Positions 34,444-47,900 of a stretch of DNA of 64,000 nucleotides are shown here, piece after piece. The notes below the pieces were generated by a model, which did no database searches, was not told the DNA's origin, and saw nothing but the letters and a program-made list of their open reading frames with translations. A program made the position numbers and the translations under genes. The number at the start of each line of letters is the position of its first letter. Position 1 is the first letter of the stretch. This DNA comes from Liolophura sinensis (Eukaryota; Mollusca; Polyplacophora; Chitonida; Chitonidae). The DNA lies in contig NC_088304.1 in assembly GCF_032854445.1 (NCBI RefSeq), positions 15,821,704 through 15,885,703 on the forward strand, in the 5' to 3' direction.

Positions 34444-35692
34444 GTATGTTAAACCTTGCCCCATATTTTAGCTTGCTTTTAATTTAAATATCGTGTTGAG
34501 AAACAGTCAAAAAATAAATGAATCTATTGAAGCACTGGAACGTCGCTCGTAGTTATGTGTGTAGAAATAAAATAATGTGAGCTACTGAATTTAACTTGAC
34601 CCCAGATATAGGTCAACTGGACATAGTAAGTTACAACGTTCATGTAACCAGCATATAAAGCATACCATGAACAGAGAATACAACTGAAAGTTTTCAAAAG
34701 CGAGATGCAAGCAGCGACATGCCGAGAAACGCTCGTGCCTACCTACACTCAGGTCCCTCGCAGAGTGGATGGAGTGCACTAGACCAAGTACATGTGTAAC
34801 CTACCCAAAACTAAAAAAAATGTTCGTATTTAATGTGTGGTTTTGAGATAACGCGGTTTAAAACAAGGTAAAATGCACCCTCTGAATCCCAAGCGCAGCC
34901 ATTTTATCAGATTTAACTAATCCAGCGCGAGTTATTGCACTAACCCGAGAACGCACCTGTTTCTGCGGTGATGTCACGCGACCGCTGTGTTACCTTTTTG
35001 TTATATAGCCTGGTGAGCGTAGAGTACTAAAAAAGACCATATAGTGTTTCCGGTTCAAAATGGCATGTCTCGCCAGGTCTAGCTAGATTGCCAGATAAAT
35101 GTTGACTTAGCAGTGTATCAAGCACGTTAGAAAGAATTCCTGTTTCACCTGTTAAGGCTATGTTATTTGTTGTCCTGTCGGTTCATGGTAGTTTTTACTG
35201 GTGGGAGTGGGAATTTCGTTTCCTGATGTAAACACACATTCTAGGAATCTAACTTGAAAACGTTAGTTCAAAATCCAGAGTGGTCTCAGCCAAGTTTCAG
35301 CGCTCGACTTGTGCTCAGAAAATGCGATTCACGCTAGATAACAATACTGTTCTGAAGGTAACACTTCGGAAAGGAAGAAGTGATTGCCTAATGTCATGAA
35401 AATCACTCACTGTCCCTACACACCATATATAGTACACATCCCCATATAGCTGTTATATAAACTTCACCCACGGCAGGTTTATCCCCGAAAAGCGGGGTTT
35501 ACATCACCCATTCCAGTGGATCCCATTTTGCCATGGTTTAAGATTCTGCATTGCTTCTAGACTTCCGATGTTCGAGATTAAAATGGTACTGGAGCTATTG
35601 TTTCACAAGTACAAATTTGTCCCATGCAGGAAGACAGTGAGTTGTAGTAACATACCCAAGGACGAGTCAGAAAAGAGGCTGAGATCCTAACT

Positions 35693-35930
35693 ATGCATAG
35701 AAAAGTTTGGGTCAAGTGACCCAAAATTCTGAGTTATACAAATGAGCGAACTGGACTCAGAAAAACGACCCCTGTGGGTTTTCCAACGAACCAAGTGAGT
35801 CACAATATGACCGGCTGAATTTTGTCAATTAGCTGATTCGGTCATACGACTCAGTTTTCAGAGTCGAATTAACTCAATTGTATATCACAGAATTCATTAG
35901 CGACTTGACCCAAACTTTTTTCACCTTGTG
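35693..35930. mobile_element. MITE-like hairpin element, copy 2 (larger, diverged)
   Basis: Arms AAAAGTTTGGGTCAAGT (left, from 35701) and its reverse complement ACTTGACCCAAACTTTTT (right). The inner CAGTTTTCAGAGTCGAATTA matches CAGTTTTCTGAGTCGAATTA in copy 1 in the same orientation. It begins 57 bases after pseudogene exon 13. Confidence 0.7.
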
Positions 35931-36104
35931 CCAATCGCGAAGAAATACACAAAAAAGCGATATTAATAATATCTAACCGACCCACACAACTATGGGTGTA
36001 AATGTTAAAGTGTCCATATCGTATTGATCGCCTCCTAACCACCGATATGTCATTACACACTTTACCCTTTCACATCCCCCCCCCAACTTTCAAAACCACT
36101 CGCT

Positions 36105-36405
36105 ACTGTCACTAAGCCCCGTAATTGGATAACTGATGGATGTAGGGTTTGTGTACTGTCACTAAGCTCCATTGGAAAACCGATGGACGTAGGGTTTGTG
36201 TACTGTCCAGCTCCATTGGAAAACGGATAAATGTAGGGTTTGTGTACTGTCACTAAGCCGCGTAATTGGATAACGCATGGATGAAAGGATTGTGTACTGT
36301 CATTAAGCTCACTGGAAAACGGATAAATACAGGGTTTGTGTAGTGTCACTAAGCTCCATTGGATAACGAATGGATATAAGGATTATCTTCTGTCACTAAG
36401 CTCCA
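36105..36405 (+). repeat. 47-bp minisatellite, about seven units
   Basis: CTGTCACTAAGCTCC-type units start at 36105, 36155, 36203, 36247, 36297, 36343 and 36390, each followed by ATTGGATAACGGATGGATGT-like and AGGGTTTGTGTA-like pieces. Unit length varies from 44 to 50. Confidence 0.9.
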
Positions 36406-38568
36406 CTAAGAAACAACCAACGTAGTGCATATCATGGCCTAATTGAATACCCAATTTCTAAATACTCAACATTGCTTGGGTCCTGAGCGATACACCCATC
36501 AGGTTTAATGGAGAGGAAATCAGGACAGACAGACATAGATGTCTATGCAGGCAGAGAGGTGTTTCTGCGTATTACAGTTAGAAATTTTGTTTGACTTGTG
36601 CCATATATTGTATTTAATTCAGAAATACATGTAGCAGAAGTGCACACAGCTTTATATGTAGCTTTATATGGATACAATCTCCTGGAACAGCGTGAAATTA
36701 ATAAAATCTATCTACATTTTAGGTGATCTTCACTGATCCGACCGTGTAGTAAGTCGCTGTATTGATCAGTATGGTGGCATTTTCTAATCCAGCTCACGTC
36801 AGATCGTCTGTGGCTATGTATATGAACCCGTAATATTTCAGGGATATGGGAAGGCGATGGGGTGTTTTAACAATGCAAACTTTTAGTGATTTCAGTTTCA
36901 GTGTGAAACAACAGACTATCAAAGAAAAAGGTACTGTTAAAACTACCACTAAAGGTGTGCTCTTCTGCCTTGAGCCAAGGGCTCCATACTTTTGCTATGG
37001 TTTCTTAAGGCTATCTTCTCTTATGCAAAATCACTTTAATCATTCATAAAGCCTTTACATGGAACAACGGTAAAAAATGATTATTTTGCAGTGACCATGG
37101 CACTTTGGTTGATCTAAATAGGCATGCCCTTAATTACGTTCCATGTTAGGCGACATCGACCATGACGTAACGCCAGATTAGTTTTTGAGGCGTGAAACTG
37201 CGAGAAGTGGGACCTCGCCTATCAAAACATGCAGTTTGTAGGTGCTTATGTCGCTTTAACTCAGAAACGTGTCCTAAACAATTTTTGCCGGAGTTTCCAC
37301 CTCACCACAGCTTACTCCTGTAAGCACTTTTTAAGCCGGGGAGTGACCTCAAAACGGTGGATTCAGTGTAGCCCTATTAAACGGTCATACGGAAATATTA
37401 TTTAAGTTGATACATTATGACAAAAAAGAAGAACTAATCAAAAACCACCACCACCCTGCAACTTCACCGAAAAACTAAATCGAGACGGAATACCGGACGA
37501 GAAGTAGGCTCAATGGTAAACACACAAGCAAAGTATATTTGGTGGACGTTTTATTTTAGAGCAATGTATTTACATTTTCACTGAAGTAAAACGGAGAATC
37601 GACAAAATTCAGAAATATGTTGAGTAAAACACATGGCATTGTTTAACCTTGCATTATAGACGTAACTAAGGCATTTATTTATATCATCACGACTCTACTT
37701 CCCACACCAATATTATTATTATGACTGACGTATATTTACAGGCGAAAAATACAAATATATATTATTTTGAAATGAACAAATATTGCTCCACGCGCCAGCA
37801 CGTTATACATATACCAGTGAAGATGTTACTGATGGTGAACATTTAACGGTACCTAAAAATTTATTTACTTTCTCCTTCATTAGATGTCATGCTGCATGAA
37901 ATAACAAATATAAAAATTTGGTTCGTTTAGAGATAAAATGCAAATGTCGAGGTAATATGGCTATGTAAGTTTTTAGCAGCACGTTAATGGTATGTTTCTC
38001 ATCACTCGACTTGACGTATTGTAGGTGGTATAACTGAGAATTTCTGGAAGGGAAAATGTAACTGTACATGTAAAGGAAATGTCGAAGTGTTAACACGTAG
38101 CCCTTCGTTATAATAAAGTTCATCAACGTTGAAACCAAGTAAACGCTGTGGTGAAGATAACGTAAATAGGGCAAGGTAAGCATGGAAGTACATATATTTT
38201 TAAAAAAAACGCAAGATTATACATTTATACGATGCCAATATACTTAGATCATGTCATGGATTTACCGGTTCTAGAAAACCAACCATCATGTTACAATGAT
38301 TATGCTTCACAGCTGGATCAGAGTTATAGAAATGCTGCATGTTGGCATACCCAGCACTGTTCAACAACAGATGAGAGAACGTGAGAAAAATAAGGGAGGT
38401 AACTCCCAATATCATTGCTTGTTCGTGCTGCTAGCGACAGTAGCATATGTCGTCCAAAAACATTGCTGATCTCTCTAGGCTATTATGTGCGGCACCATTT
38501 TATCATTTTCTGCTATCACTTCTACAGAAATGAGAAATTTTATATTTTAAGCCATCCACATCAGAGAG
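36406..38568. other. Intergenic, nothing recognised
   Basis: AT-rich sequence between the P450 pseudogene and the 3' end of the hillarin-like gene. No P450 exon 14 relic, other coding exon, tRNA or known repeat was seen. Short open frames here have no recognisable content. Confidence 0.5.
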
Positions 38569-38783
38569 ATTTATTTATTTGATTTGCACTTTACGCCGTG
38601 CTCAAGAATGTTTTACTCATTGGACGGCGGCCAGCATTATGGTAGGAGGAAAACGGGGCAGAGCCGGTGGAAACCCACGACCATCCGCAGGCTGTTGCAA
38701 GATTTCCATGTAGAGGAAGCCAGCGCGAGCTGGACTTGAACTCACAGCGACCACACTGGTGTGAGGCTCCTCGGTCTTTACTC
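38569..38783 (-). repeat. SINE family A in the 3' flank of the hillarin-like gene
   Basis: Reverse-oriented family A: TTTATTTATTTGATTTGCAC tail, GACGGCGGCCAGCATTATGG, CCACGACCATCCGCAGGCTG, GGACTTGAACTCACAGCGAC; the first part of the head is lost. It has the same orientation as the gene, so its tail reads AATAAATAAA on the gene strand, about 375 bases after the stop codon. I saw no earlier AATAAA. Confidence 0.88.
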
Positions 38784-38954
38784 AGAGAGATGAAAATGAA
38801 AATTATAACAGCCGTGTCGTTTTCTTTTAACGGGACTATTGTGTTCCACATCTCAGCTTCTCAAGTTGAATCAGTTTTTTCAGTCATAGTCCGATTTCTC
38901 GTTGTGTTGATTAGACGAGTAACAACATGTTAGGATAGTGGACCCAGTGGCCTG

Positions 38955-41900
38955 TTAAATCTCTGTTTCCTCGTCTTCCATGAGCTCAAAGTCTAGCAAA
39001 TGAGCGAACAATGACGACTCCCTGTTCACTGTGAAGCGCGCCATAATCTTCGCCACAGAGCTCGTCTTACCCGTGTTGATGTTACCTTCCCACGTGTAGC
39101 CCACTTTTCTCTTCAGGTGATGCCAGATCTCGCCGATGGCGACGAAAACTTCCACAGCCTGGGGAATATCCATTTTAAAAGTGTACCTTTTGTCTTGGAG
39201 GAGATCTCCCGACAATGGTTCGTACAGCGTACATCTCTGCCACCGGTGGTAGGTCTTGGGGAAAGCGCTGATGCTGGATTGTGCTTCCTGGCAGACAACT
39301 AGATAGCGGAAAACACAGTCCAGTCCGCTGGATTCCGCCTTCCCGTCGGTACCGAACAGAGAGAAGATGTAGTAGCCCTCTCTGGAGCAACGGACCATGT
39401 ACGAAATGCTGGTGTCGCTTCGAGACCGAACGAACACGTATCGGTCAATGTCCGTGACCGAGTCGTCTTGAACATCGAAGTACTGGAAAGTATGAGTGAC
39501 TTTTGTGTCTTTGTTCATGTTAAACTTTATCTCCAGGTTCTCACCAGTGGTGACAATAAGTGGATCGTTGTGGGTGTCTGTGGTAATGCCCAGTCTCTCC
39601 ATGATAGGGGTGGGACCGTAGTACGGCACGGGTGGGTACACGGGCGCAGCCGGTCCCGTCATGGTTGGACAGTTGATGAGAAATGAACAGGTGCTCTCCA
39701 GGCACTCAGAATGCCAGTAATCCCCTGCATACACAGAGAAGTAAAAGCGACCGGCGCGGGGCAAACTAACTGTAAAGATGGCTTCGTTTTTGATCAATCT
39801 TAGTAAGGTGCGTCCATCCAGGCTCTTAGGCTCTGATGCCACTCTGTCTATGGGTTCCAACATTGACCCGAATCCTAAGATTTTAGGAGCGATCAGACGT
39901 ATCTCTACCATTCCGTTTTCCGCATTTAGAACAGCACCAAAATTTGAGTAAAACCGGAGACCGTAGTTGAAGAATGGAGATTTTACAACGGGCAAGTTTA
40001 TGAACTCTGAGAAGGGTAGGGGAATTTCCAATAGCTGCCAGGCTGGTTCGTCCGGATAATGCTGGTAAATGTAGTCTTCCGGGTCTGTCAAAAAGTAGAA
40101 CTCGTCATATTTATGGAACACCTGCGGTAAGTCGTCCTTGTGTCCAGTCACGTGACGGGCAGCCCAGGTGCAGTTCACGAAGCGCCAGGAACCGTCGATA
40201 GCCACCGCTGTCCAAGAGTTCCGGAATGAGTTGTTTTCAATGCGCATGCCTGGTTTATACCCAGCTCCTTTTGAGTAACCCAAAATAATTTCACAGTGCA
40301 AACCAGCATAACTGCAAAGAGAGAAAAATCAAAGATTTTCAAGGAGATATCCTTACTTTCTTCTGCATGCATATAATGAAGAGACAGATGAACAAAACTT
40401 CGTCATATAGTTATATCAAAAAATTATACTCATGAAGACAGCCAACGCGGTATCTCTCGAAATATTCGATTTCGCCTGAAATCTTAGATAATACAAAATG
40501 GCCGATCGAAAATCATGTCCCCAAATTACTAATGGCCAACAAGCAAGCGGAACGAAATGAGTTCTATCAGCTAATTGTTATGTATTAGATTGTGGCGAAA
40601 ACTGGGTTGGCAACATAACCTTAAGGACTAGCAACGGGCCCTCACTTGTTTCCTAAGTATAAATATGTAGGTTTTCAGTGCTGACGTTATACTGAACAAT
40701 TTTTCAGCCATATGTCGACGAGGAGTCTTTATGTTTATTTGTTTCATCTGGACATGACAGACGTGATTCGCAGTCATCGATCAACTGACTTCATCACAAC
40801 AATATTCACATGTCTACATATCCTTGCTGGTAGTATTTATGGGTCATTCCGGAAATTAAAAACCAAGACCATAATTCACCCAAAAAACCCCAAAGAACTG
40901 TTTGTATTACCTGCAGAGTTTCTTATACAGCTGATGGTATGTCTCTTTTCCGCTCCGCACACCCTTGAGTAGATTTGCTGAGGAGTTCGGACGAACAATG
41001 TCCGTGATGTGGTTTCGGTTAAGATCTTTGGCTATAACCCAGCGGAATAGAACTCTGTAACAATAAATCATAAAGTGGAATCAGAGTTGGGTCAGTTTGT
41101 CTGTTGTTGTTGCAGCATATTTATTTATAATGTAAATGTTCAACTTCCAGCTAAATCTGTCTATCTCAGACACAGTTTACACTTTGCAAATAACACGGCA
41201 ACCCACAGTATAGACTAACTCATAACTTTTCTTTATTTGGCCTGCATATTCTCCATAGCAACACTGCTGCCTATTTTTCCTTCATTTTGGATGAATAAAA
41301 ATATCGGATCATACCTGGCTTTTTCCAGTTCGTTGTGACAGTCACGAGTGAGGTCCCTGACGAGATCAGTGAAGGCTGTGTAATCACGGTTCGCTAACTG
41401 TGTCATGGAAAGTAAAACAGATGTATTTACATGTATTTATATTATTTACCGTTGCTGTAAAAACCCGCTACTCTTTGATTTTGTACATACATACATAAAT
41501 ACATTTGCTTAAATGGTGACTGCATTCCATGGAATGGTTTCCGCCAATGCAATAAGATGTGTTTCAGCGATTAATATACTTAAGACGTGCAGCAAAGAGA
41601 CAAAACCCAAAGCAGCGACGACAGTGCGATAGCTGTCAAATGGTGACACGTAACAGGTGAAATAGGGCCTCGGGTTTTTTTTTCTAACTGTTCATGTATA
41701 TGTATAAATAGTAGCAAACTACACGCCCCCAGCATCATGGCTTAAGCAGAATTAGGTAAAAAAAAATGCAGCGGTGGTAACTGCAATTTATTAGACGTCA
41801 GTGGTCTAGAATGACTCAAAATGCTGTGTTGTCACCACATTTAATATACGATAACAGTATGGATATTCTAATCAACAGTTGTCCTTTCACAGATAACATT

Positions 41901-44900
41901 TTGCCGCAATGCGGTGGATTAAAATCTGTGGATCCAACATAAATAAGTAGAGTTTCAAAGACTAAGCTTGCATTTTTCGGTGGACAAAGCATAATTCTCA
42001 GAGTTAGGATTACTTAACTATTCCAGTGTCTATTTGATTTAGTACCTAAGTTCAACAACAAGTAAATAATATAGTTTCGATATTCCCAGCCTCAACAAAA
42101 TTCTGACAAAATTTAACCAATGAGAATGTACTCACAGTCTTATACCAATTTCAACAATCCTTTGGTAATTATATTTTTACACACATTTCGTCAATTGATG
42201 ACAACTGCAACATTTAAAACTTTAGATGGGCTAAGCATATTCACCTCGACAGCTCTCTTGTCGAGCTTCTCAAAAAGCGTTGGTGTCTTATATAACGCTG
42301 TCTTCTTGGACTCTGGTGGCAGTACCGGTGGGCGATGTGAATGGTCGAACAAGGCGCTGTTATCAACTTCACGATCCTGGAAAGTGCAAGAACAGACAAA
42401 ATTGCAATCGGAAGCCTTTGATTCATAAATACGGAGCAATACATAGCTGTCAATCATGCAGACATTTGAGCTTTATGGATGATATGGTTACAGCTGGAGA
42501 AATGTAAGAGCACTTGCTAACTAGTTAACCGGCAGGCTTTCTGGTGAATGCCACAAGGTGAATTTATGTTACATTTCAACATGTAATCAATTCTGCAAAG
42601 AATAACTGACGCAAAAATGGTGAATTGTAGGTGAAAAGTGGTTCCCAGCAAACACAAAGAAACATCAGGTGAAGAGCGACGCGCAAGACAGCCATTGGCT
42701 GGACTGCCTAGCAAACGTCACAATAAGATATTATATCCTATATTATTGAAATTTGTTGTAATGGATTACATTTGCAAATTCAATTAATCATTAATTCGAA
42801 ACTAATTTTATGGTGTCAATACTATATGCACAAATCATGGCGTTTTACCTTTTCTGCAATCAAAGTCATCATTTCCTGTCCATGTCTCTCCACCATTTTC
42901 CCTACTCTGTTCTTTTCCTCAGTCGCTATTTTATCAACCACCACTCTCAGGCGATCATCGCGCTGTCGTCTGAAATGTTCCTCCAATCGATCTCTCTCGA
43001 CGACGAGATCTCGTGGACTTCTTTGAATGGACATCTGATCCAAACTGGCCAACAGTTCGGCGGCTGCCCTCTCTTTCTCCATGTCAATGGTTTCATCCAG
43101 TCGCCGCATCTCTTTCTCACGCTCTTCGGACAGGTACCTCTGGAGGCGTTCTTCTTCCTCTTTGTGACGCTGCTCCAGTACACTCTGTGCCTCGAACACA
43201 CCACTGTTCTCAAAGTCCTGAAAACATTATATGTTAAAAATTATTAGCCATTGAACTCACGGTGATATCGCATTCCAAAATACCAATAACTAAATTTTCA
43301 AACAGATAACTCTTTTGTCAAATCTTCTCGGGAAAAGTAAATTCTCAATATTGTGAAAAGTTTCAGCTTTAATCATGAACACAACAGTGATTTCAGGCCA
43401 CACTGTCAGTATACATTTGAGGCCACACTGTAAGTATATACTGTCAGTATATTTTACGGAGTTAGTACTGTATTGTTGGGTATTCTTGACACTTGACGAT
43501 TTTTCAAACAAACTGACTGAAATAGTCACATACCAATGACGGCAGTACATCCGAGAGGTATATGTGCATTGCCTTTATTCTTGCTAACATCATCACAAAT
43601 GTGTCACAAACACAAATGTGCCACAAATTTAAATGTGTCACAAACAAAAATGTGTCACAAACACAAATGTGTCATAAACACAAATGTTCCACTAACACAA
43701 ATACACATGCGATTTTGGTTGTATTGCGCGGGTTCCTCAGTTTCACTAACCAATCGATGGACAGAATGGTCGTGGAAGAATAACACGCGTATCTGGGTAC
43801 AGTTAAGATCGTTAGAAAAATGTCCATACTGAAAAACAGACAACATATGTGTCCTGATAATTAAGTGTTATTTCACTTCATGATCATCGTATCTATTTAT
43901 TTCACCAGGAGAAAATCACAATCATTCGCTTAACAGTTGGGAAAGGCCTTTATTTCCATAACATAACGTGGACCCTTTCTCAGTTTGCTTGAAAAGCACA
44001 AATTGCTCGTCTTATACTATGCAGGGGTGTCTCTATGAACTCATGAAACTCTCAGCCTCGAAACTGTTTTATGTTCAATTTATTGTGGGCCTATACGTCC
44101 ATAAATACGTCCATGCAACAAAAAATACGTATCACAAGTACCCGATGAAATTCCTGTCGATTGTTAATACATGTGACAAAATGTTTCAAAGCATATCAAC
44201 TGGTTATGCTTAGAGTCTACACCATGCTGTAAATGTAACAATCTTGCACGACTTCACGTCCGCAATCCAAGACATAGATTGAAAGACCAACAATCTAGCT
44301 AGCCGCCTCTGCTCCCATTACATATTGTGTGTGGCATTTCAGTCCTTAGAGACGTTATTCCACGTACGGTTGGGCCGTATTTTTTTCTGATCCGCTATAT
44401 TACCGTTCTTATTATGTGAAAATATGTTGGTATGTCATTTCAGTATGAACGCGCATAGCAAATCTGTAGACTGTAGTATATCAAAATCAACCTCTCGACT
44501 TTCTTATTAAAAATACTTGCCTGATTCCTTGTACTTAACTTAATGAACAATGTAATAATTGCTACGTGCACACCATAACGCGGTGATAATGAAACAAATT
44601 TAGGAGGACGATGCCTGTGAGACACCTTGCCCATTTAGATTTCTTTTCCATTTTGTAATTACCAGACAGTGGAAAGACTCACCTCGTAGCTCTTGAGAAC
44701 GGGTTTAGGGTGGGGGAAGGCCCTGTCCGACGCCCCATACAGGGAGCTCTCCGGGGAGTAGCCCCATACTGAAGACGTCCCGTTACTCGCACCGTGTGGG
44801 GTCACCATGGTCATACTGGAACCTGGGCTGGGCATGAGGGCATCCTGCCCCGGTGTTGCTACCTGACCAGGCGGCCGGGACTTTCCATGGATCTGCTCAT

Positions 44901-47900
44901 ACACAAAAAAAAGAATATTACTAGAGTATATTAACTAGAAGATTTATTTACTTATTTACCCGATTGTTGTTTAGCGCCATACTCACGAATTTTTCACTTA
45001 TATGGCGGTGGTCAGTTTTATAGGAGATGGACTGCCGGGTGTAAACCACCGAAAGCTGGCATGTTATTGACGAAATTTTTCACATGCGACATACAGAGAA
45101 CATATCAGTGGAACACGTACGGTATTTACTAAAAAGTTGGGCTATAAGAAACGCACGCACAAGCATAGTCGAACACTAACTGTCACCAATAAATTCCCTG
45201 TCTAATGACGGTTTTGAACTCGCACCTCCTGCGTCACAGGAATTGGAACCTCTAGACCGCGGCCCGTTCCCTATTTTGATGATTAAACAAAACTTCTGAG
45301 ATAGTCCAGAATAGAGGTTGCTTGTATTGCGATATGGTCATTTACAGCTTGGATAAATCTGTACCAAAAAGAGAATCAGCTGGGTGTTGAAAACAGCCCT
45401 GCCATTTCTGTTAGAAATGAAGAAGACTTAACTAAGGTTGTATCAGTAATGTTTATTAGATTAAGACTTAGTAAATCAGATCTCAACTTAGAAGTATCTA
45501 TATGCTGAAAAGGTAAAGAAAGGAAAAACCAAGGTTGAAGAGAGATTCACTCTAAACATCTAGTTTATGACCTTTGTGATAAAGTATATAGGTCGTGTAT
45601 TCATCAAATGTGATTGGTGCGTTTAGAAACTAAATCTTTACTACGAGCATTGTTGTGAAGCATGCACGATTAGCTGATATTAACAAACATGTGCACCACA
45701 GCGTTTCTACTGTAGTTGGATCTCAGCAAACGATACATCCATACATGCTAATCGATGACACTAAACACTTATAATGCCCTCAAGTACCAGATGTTCAAGG
45801 TTTCTAAAGAGAGCTATCTGACCAATCAATATAGCAGGTGGTACCTGCAGTAGTTGTTGTCTTGTGTACACGTATTCTTCGCTCAGACCACGTGACTACG
45901 ACAGGATGCTACGATAGTATAATGCAATGCACGGTCTGACTACCGTGAGGGCTTCAGATATACAGTGAAAAAGAAAAATGCATTTGGCTTCCTGTACTAA
46001 AGACAACGTAAGACTTTATACACCTATACCACTGCATCTAAACATGTTAATTTCATATTTAACTACATGTTTTAAGTAAAACCATGATAAAGATATGTTT
46101 TACATGTTAAGTGTGATTTAAGCATCCATTTCTTTATATGTAATCAGACGACTCATTTTTGGAAATTTGCTGTAAACGAGGTTCAGTATGATACTGTGGA
46201 AGGGACACACTGGACTTGGTGTTAAGTTGTGGACATATTCATCCGACTCATATCGACCTATTTACTCGGAAGAGGGACACGGTTTAAAAATACACCTCGT
46301 ACGACGGAACATGACAAAAGCGGCCAAATTCTACTTATTTTTTTAGAAACAAGCGTCCTCGAGATCATAACAACAAATAAAATCGCGACTGATTTAAATA
46401 AATTTTAAACAAAACTCAGGTGTCCTCACATGAGCAATGCTGACCTTGATGACTGTTTTAACTGCTTAAATTATATACAGTAACAAGCCCCCAACAGTCC
46501 CACTCTAAGCTAATAAGACAAAACCCCTTTCCTGTTGGTAAGACTTGGGAAAAATAGGGAAAGTCTCTTATCAGTTTTCCCGTATAAATGTCAGAAACAT
46601 GGATCTACGTTTGAATTGTCCATGACAACGTTTCTACATCGGTACAGGACTATACACACAAGGAGGTTGTGAGCCACATCTCGGTACACATGACCGGCAA
46701 ACACTCAGTTCTGTCATCAAACATGGCTCTATCAAAACAGGACAACCTTTATGAACAGCAAATTTTCTTAAAGTTATAACCACAAACACAAGTCTTCATG
46801 AATATGTCCATTCGTTGCCATTGTCTACAGCTGTGTTAACAGGTACTTTTTTGAATTGCCAGTAAATATTCATTAGATCATGTTCAGTTGAAAAACATTA
46901 TTTGCGGACAACAGGTTTAAAAATTATGTAGTCCACATTTTGCTTAGACTGTCTTCCATCTGAAATATTTTGATTTCAGAAATAGTCACTCTTATGGTTT
47001 TAAAACAGTTATGGTTAAACATCTCCAGGCGTAAATGTTTTCTCATGTTATACTCCAAAATATATCTTTGCGGAAAAAAATTATATACTATACGTTTATA
47101 TACACATATATGTTTTGGCTAAACTCCACGCTACTAAGAAAATTACAGCGTTAGTTCATCTCTACTAAAATACTTATCAGCATTATAAACAGGGCACTAT
47201 AAATACATATATATTTATATAATATATGAAGGTAAATGCCAGACGTATAAGTATTGGTAAATTCAGAACGTTCCGCCGCTTTGCAAGAATGTGTTTTTCT
47301 TTCTGACGTAAACAATTGCTAAAAAAAAAACGTTCTTTATACATAATCGAGATTGAATTGTACAACTGTAAATGACAGGCTATAAATACTTCGCATGTAT
47401 TTAATCCGAGACATATAAGAATTCCTGCAGACACGGAATATTATAACTCGTTCGGCTTTAAGTGCGTTTATGTTCTTGATTCTCTACATTACATTTCACC
47501 AGAAATCAATACAGCGCAGGTGATAGTCACGGTAGATTTGTCAGTATGTGTGGTAGCTGTATGTAGCTGTATGGTCGAGTGGGATGGCTTGGTGACCTAG
47601 AATAGATCAACGGCTTACGATCCTATTTTTTATTATCGCAAGCAGCACAAAGTGGTAAATAGGTTACTTCAGTCAGAGAAAGTCATGCAAATATTCCCAA
47701 CTCAATAATATCAACAATATGTACCGCTGTTTACAATTTTATACTCAAGGGTGTCACGTGCTTTTAACACTGCTTCGTACAGCGTTGGTTTCACACAGTA
47801 TATATATAATTTTTGATACAACGCGGGCTCAAACTATTTTCAATGATTCATACATTAGCGTACTCCGACTGTTTCCTCTCTCCCAGCGAATCCCATTGTG

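Larger units (their letters stand above)
31899..35636 (+). pseudogene. CYP3-clan P450 pseudogene, exons 9-13 only
   Basis: Relics in the order of the intact genes: exon 9 at 31899-32010 (open, both splice sites kept, ends KSNHKG); exon 10 at 32512-32624 (only the part after the I-helix, HAMYHLALNP to EEIDEHFPA); exon 11 at about 33118-33210 (93 nt against 92, so a frameshift; ends TLRIHPPPER; acceptor reads CCG); exon 12 at 33549-33684 (TAG at 33655-33657 where the Trp of WPDP should be); exon 13 at 35477-35636 (same 160-nt length, open). The haem loop there reads FCHGLRFCIA: Cys kept, but the first Gly is Cys and the last Gly is Ala. Exons 1-8 and 14 were not found. No P450 could be made from it. 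Exon 13 looks closer to P450-A, exon 10 to P450-B. Confidence 0.88.

Noticed and set aside
35637-37000. Exon 14 of the P450 pseudogene
   Set aside because: No segment resembling either terminal exon was found after exon 13.
43536-43832. Cys/His-rich frame resembling a zinc-binding repeat
   Set aside because: It is the 18-bp minisatellite in frame, inside an intron.
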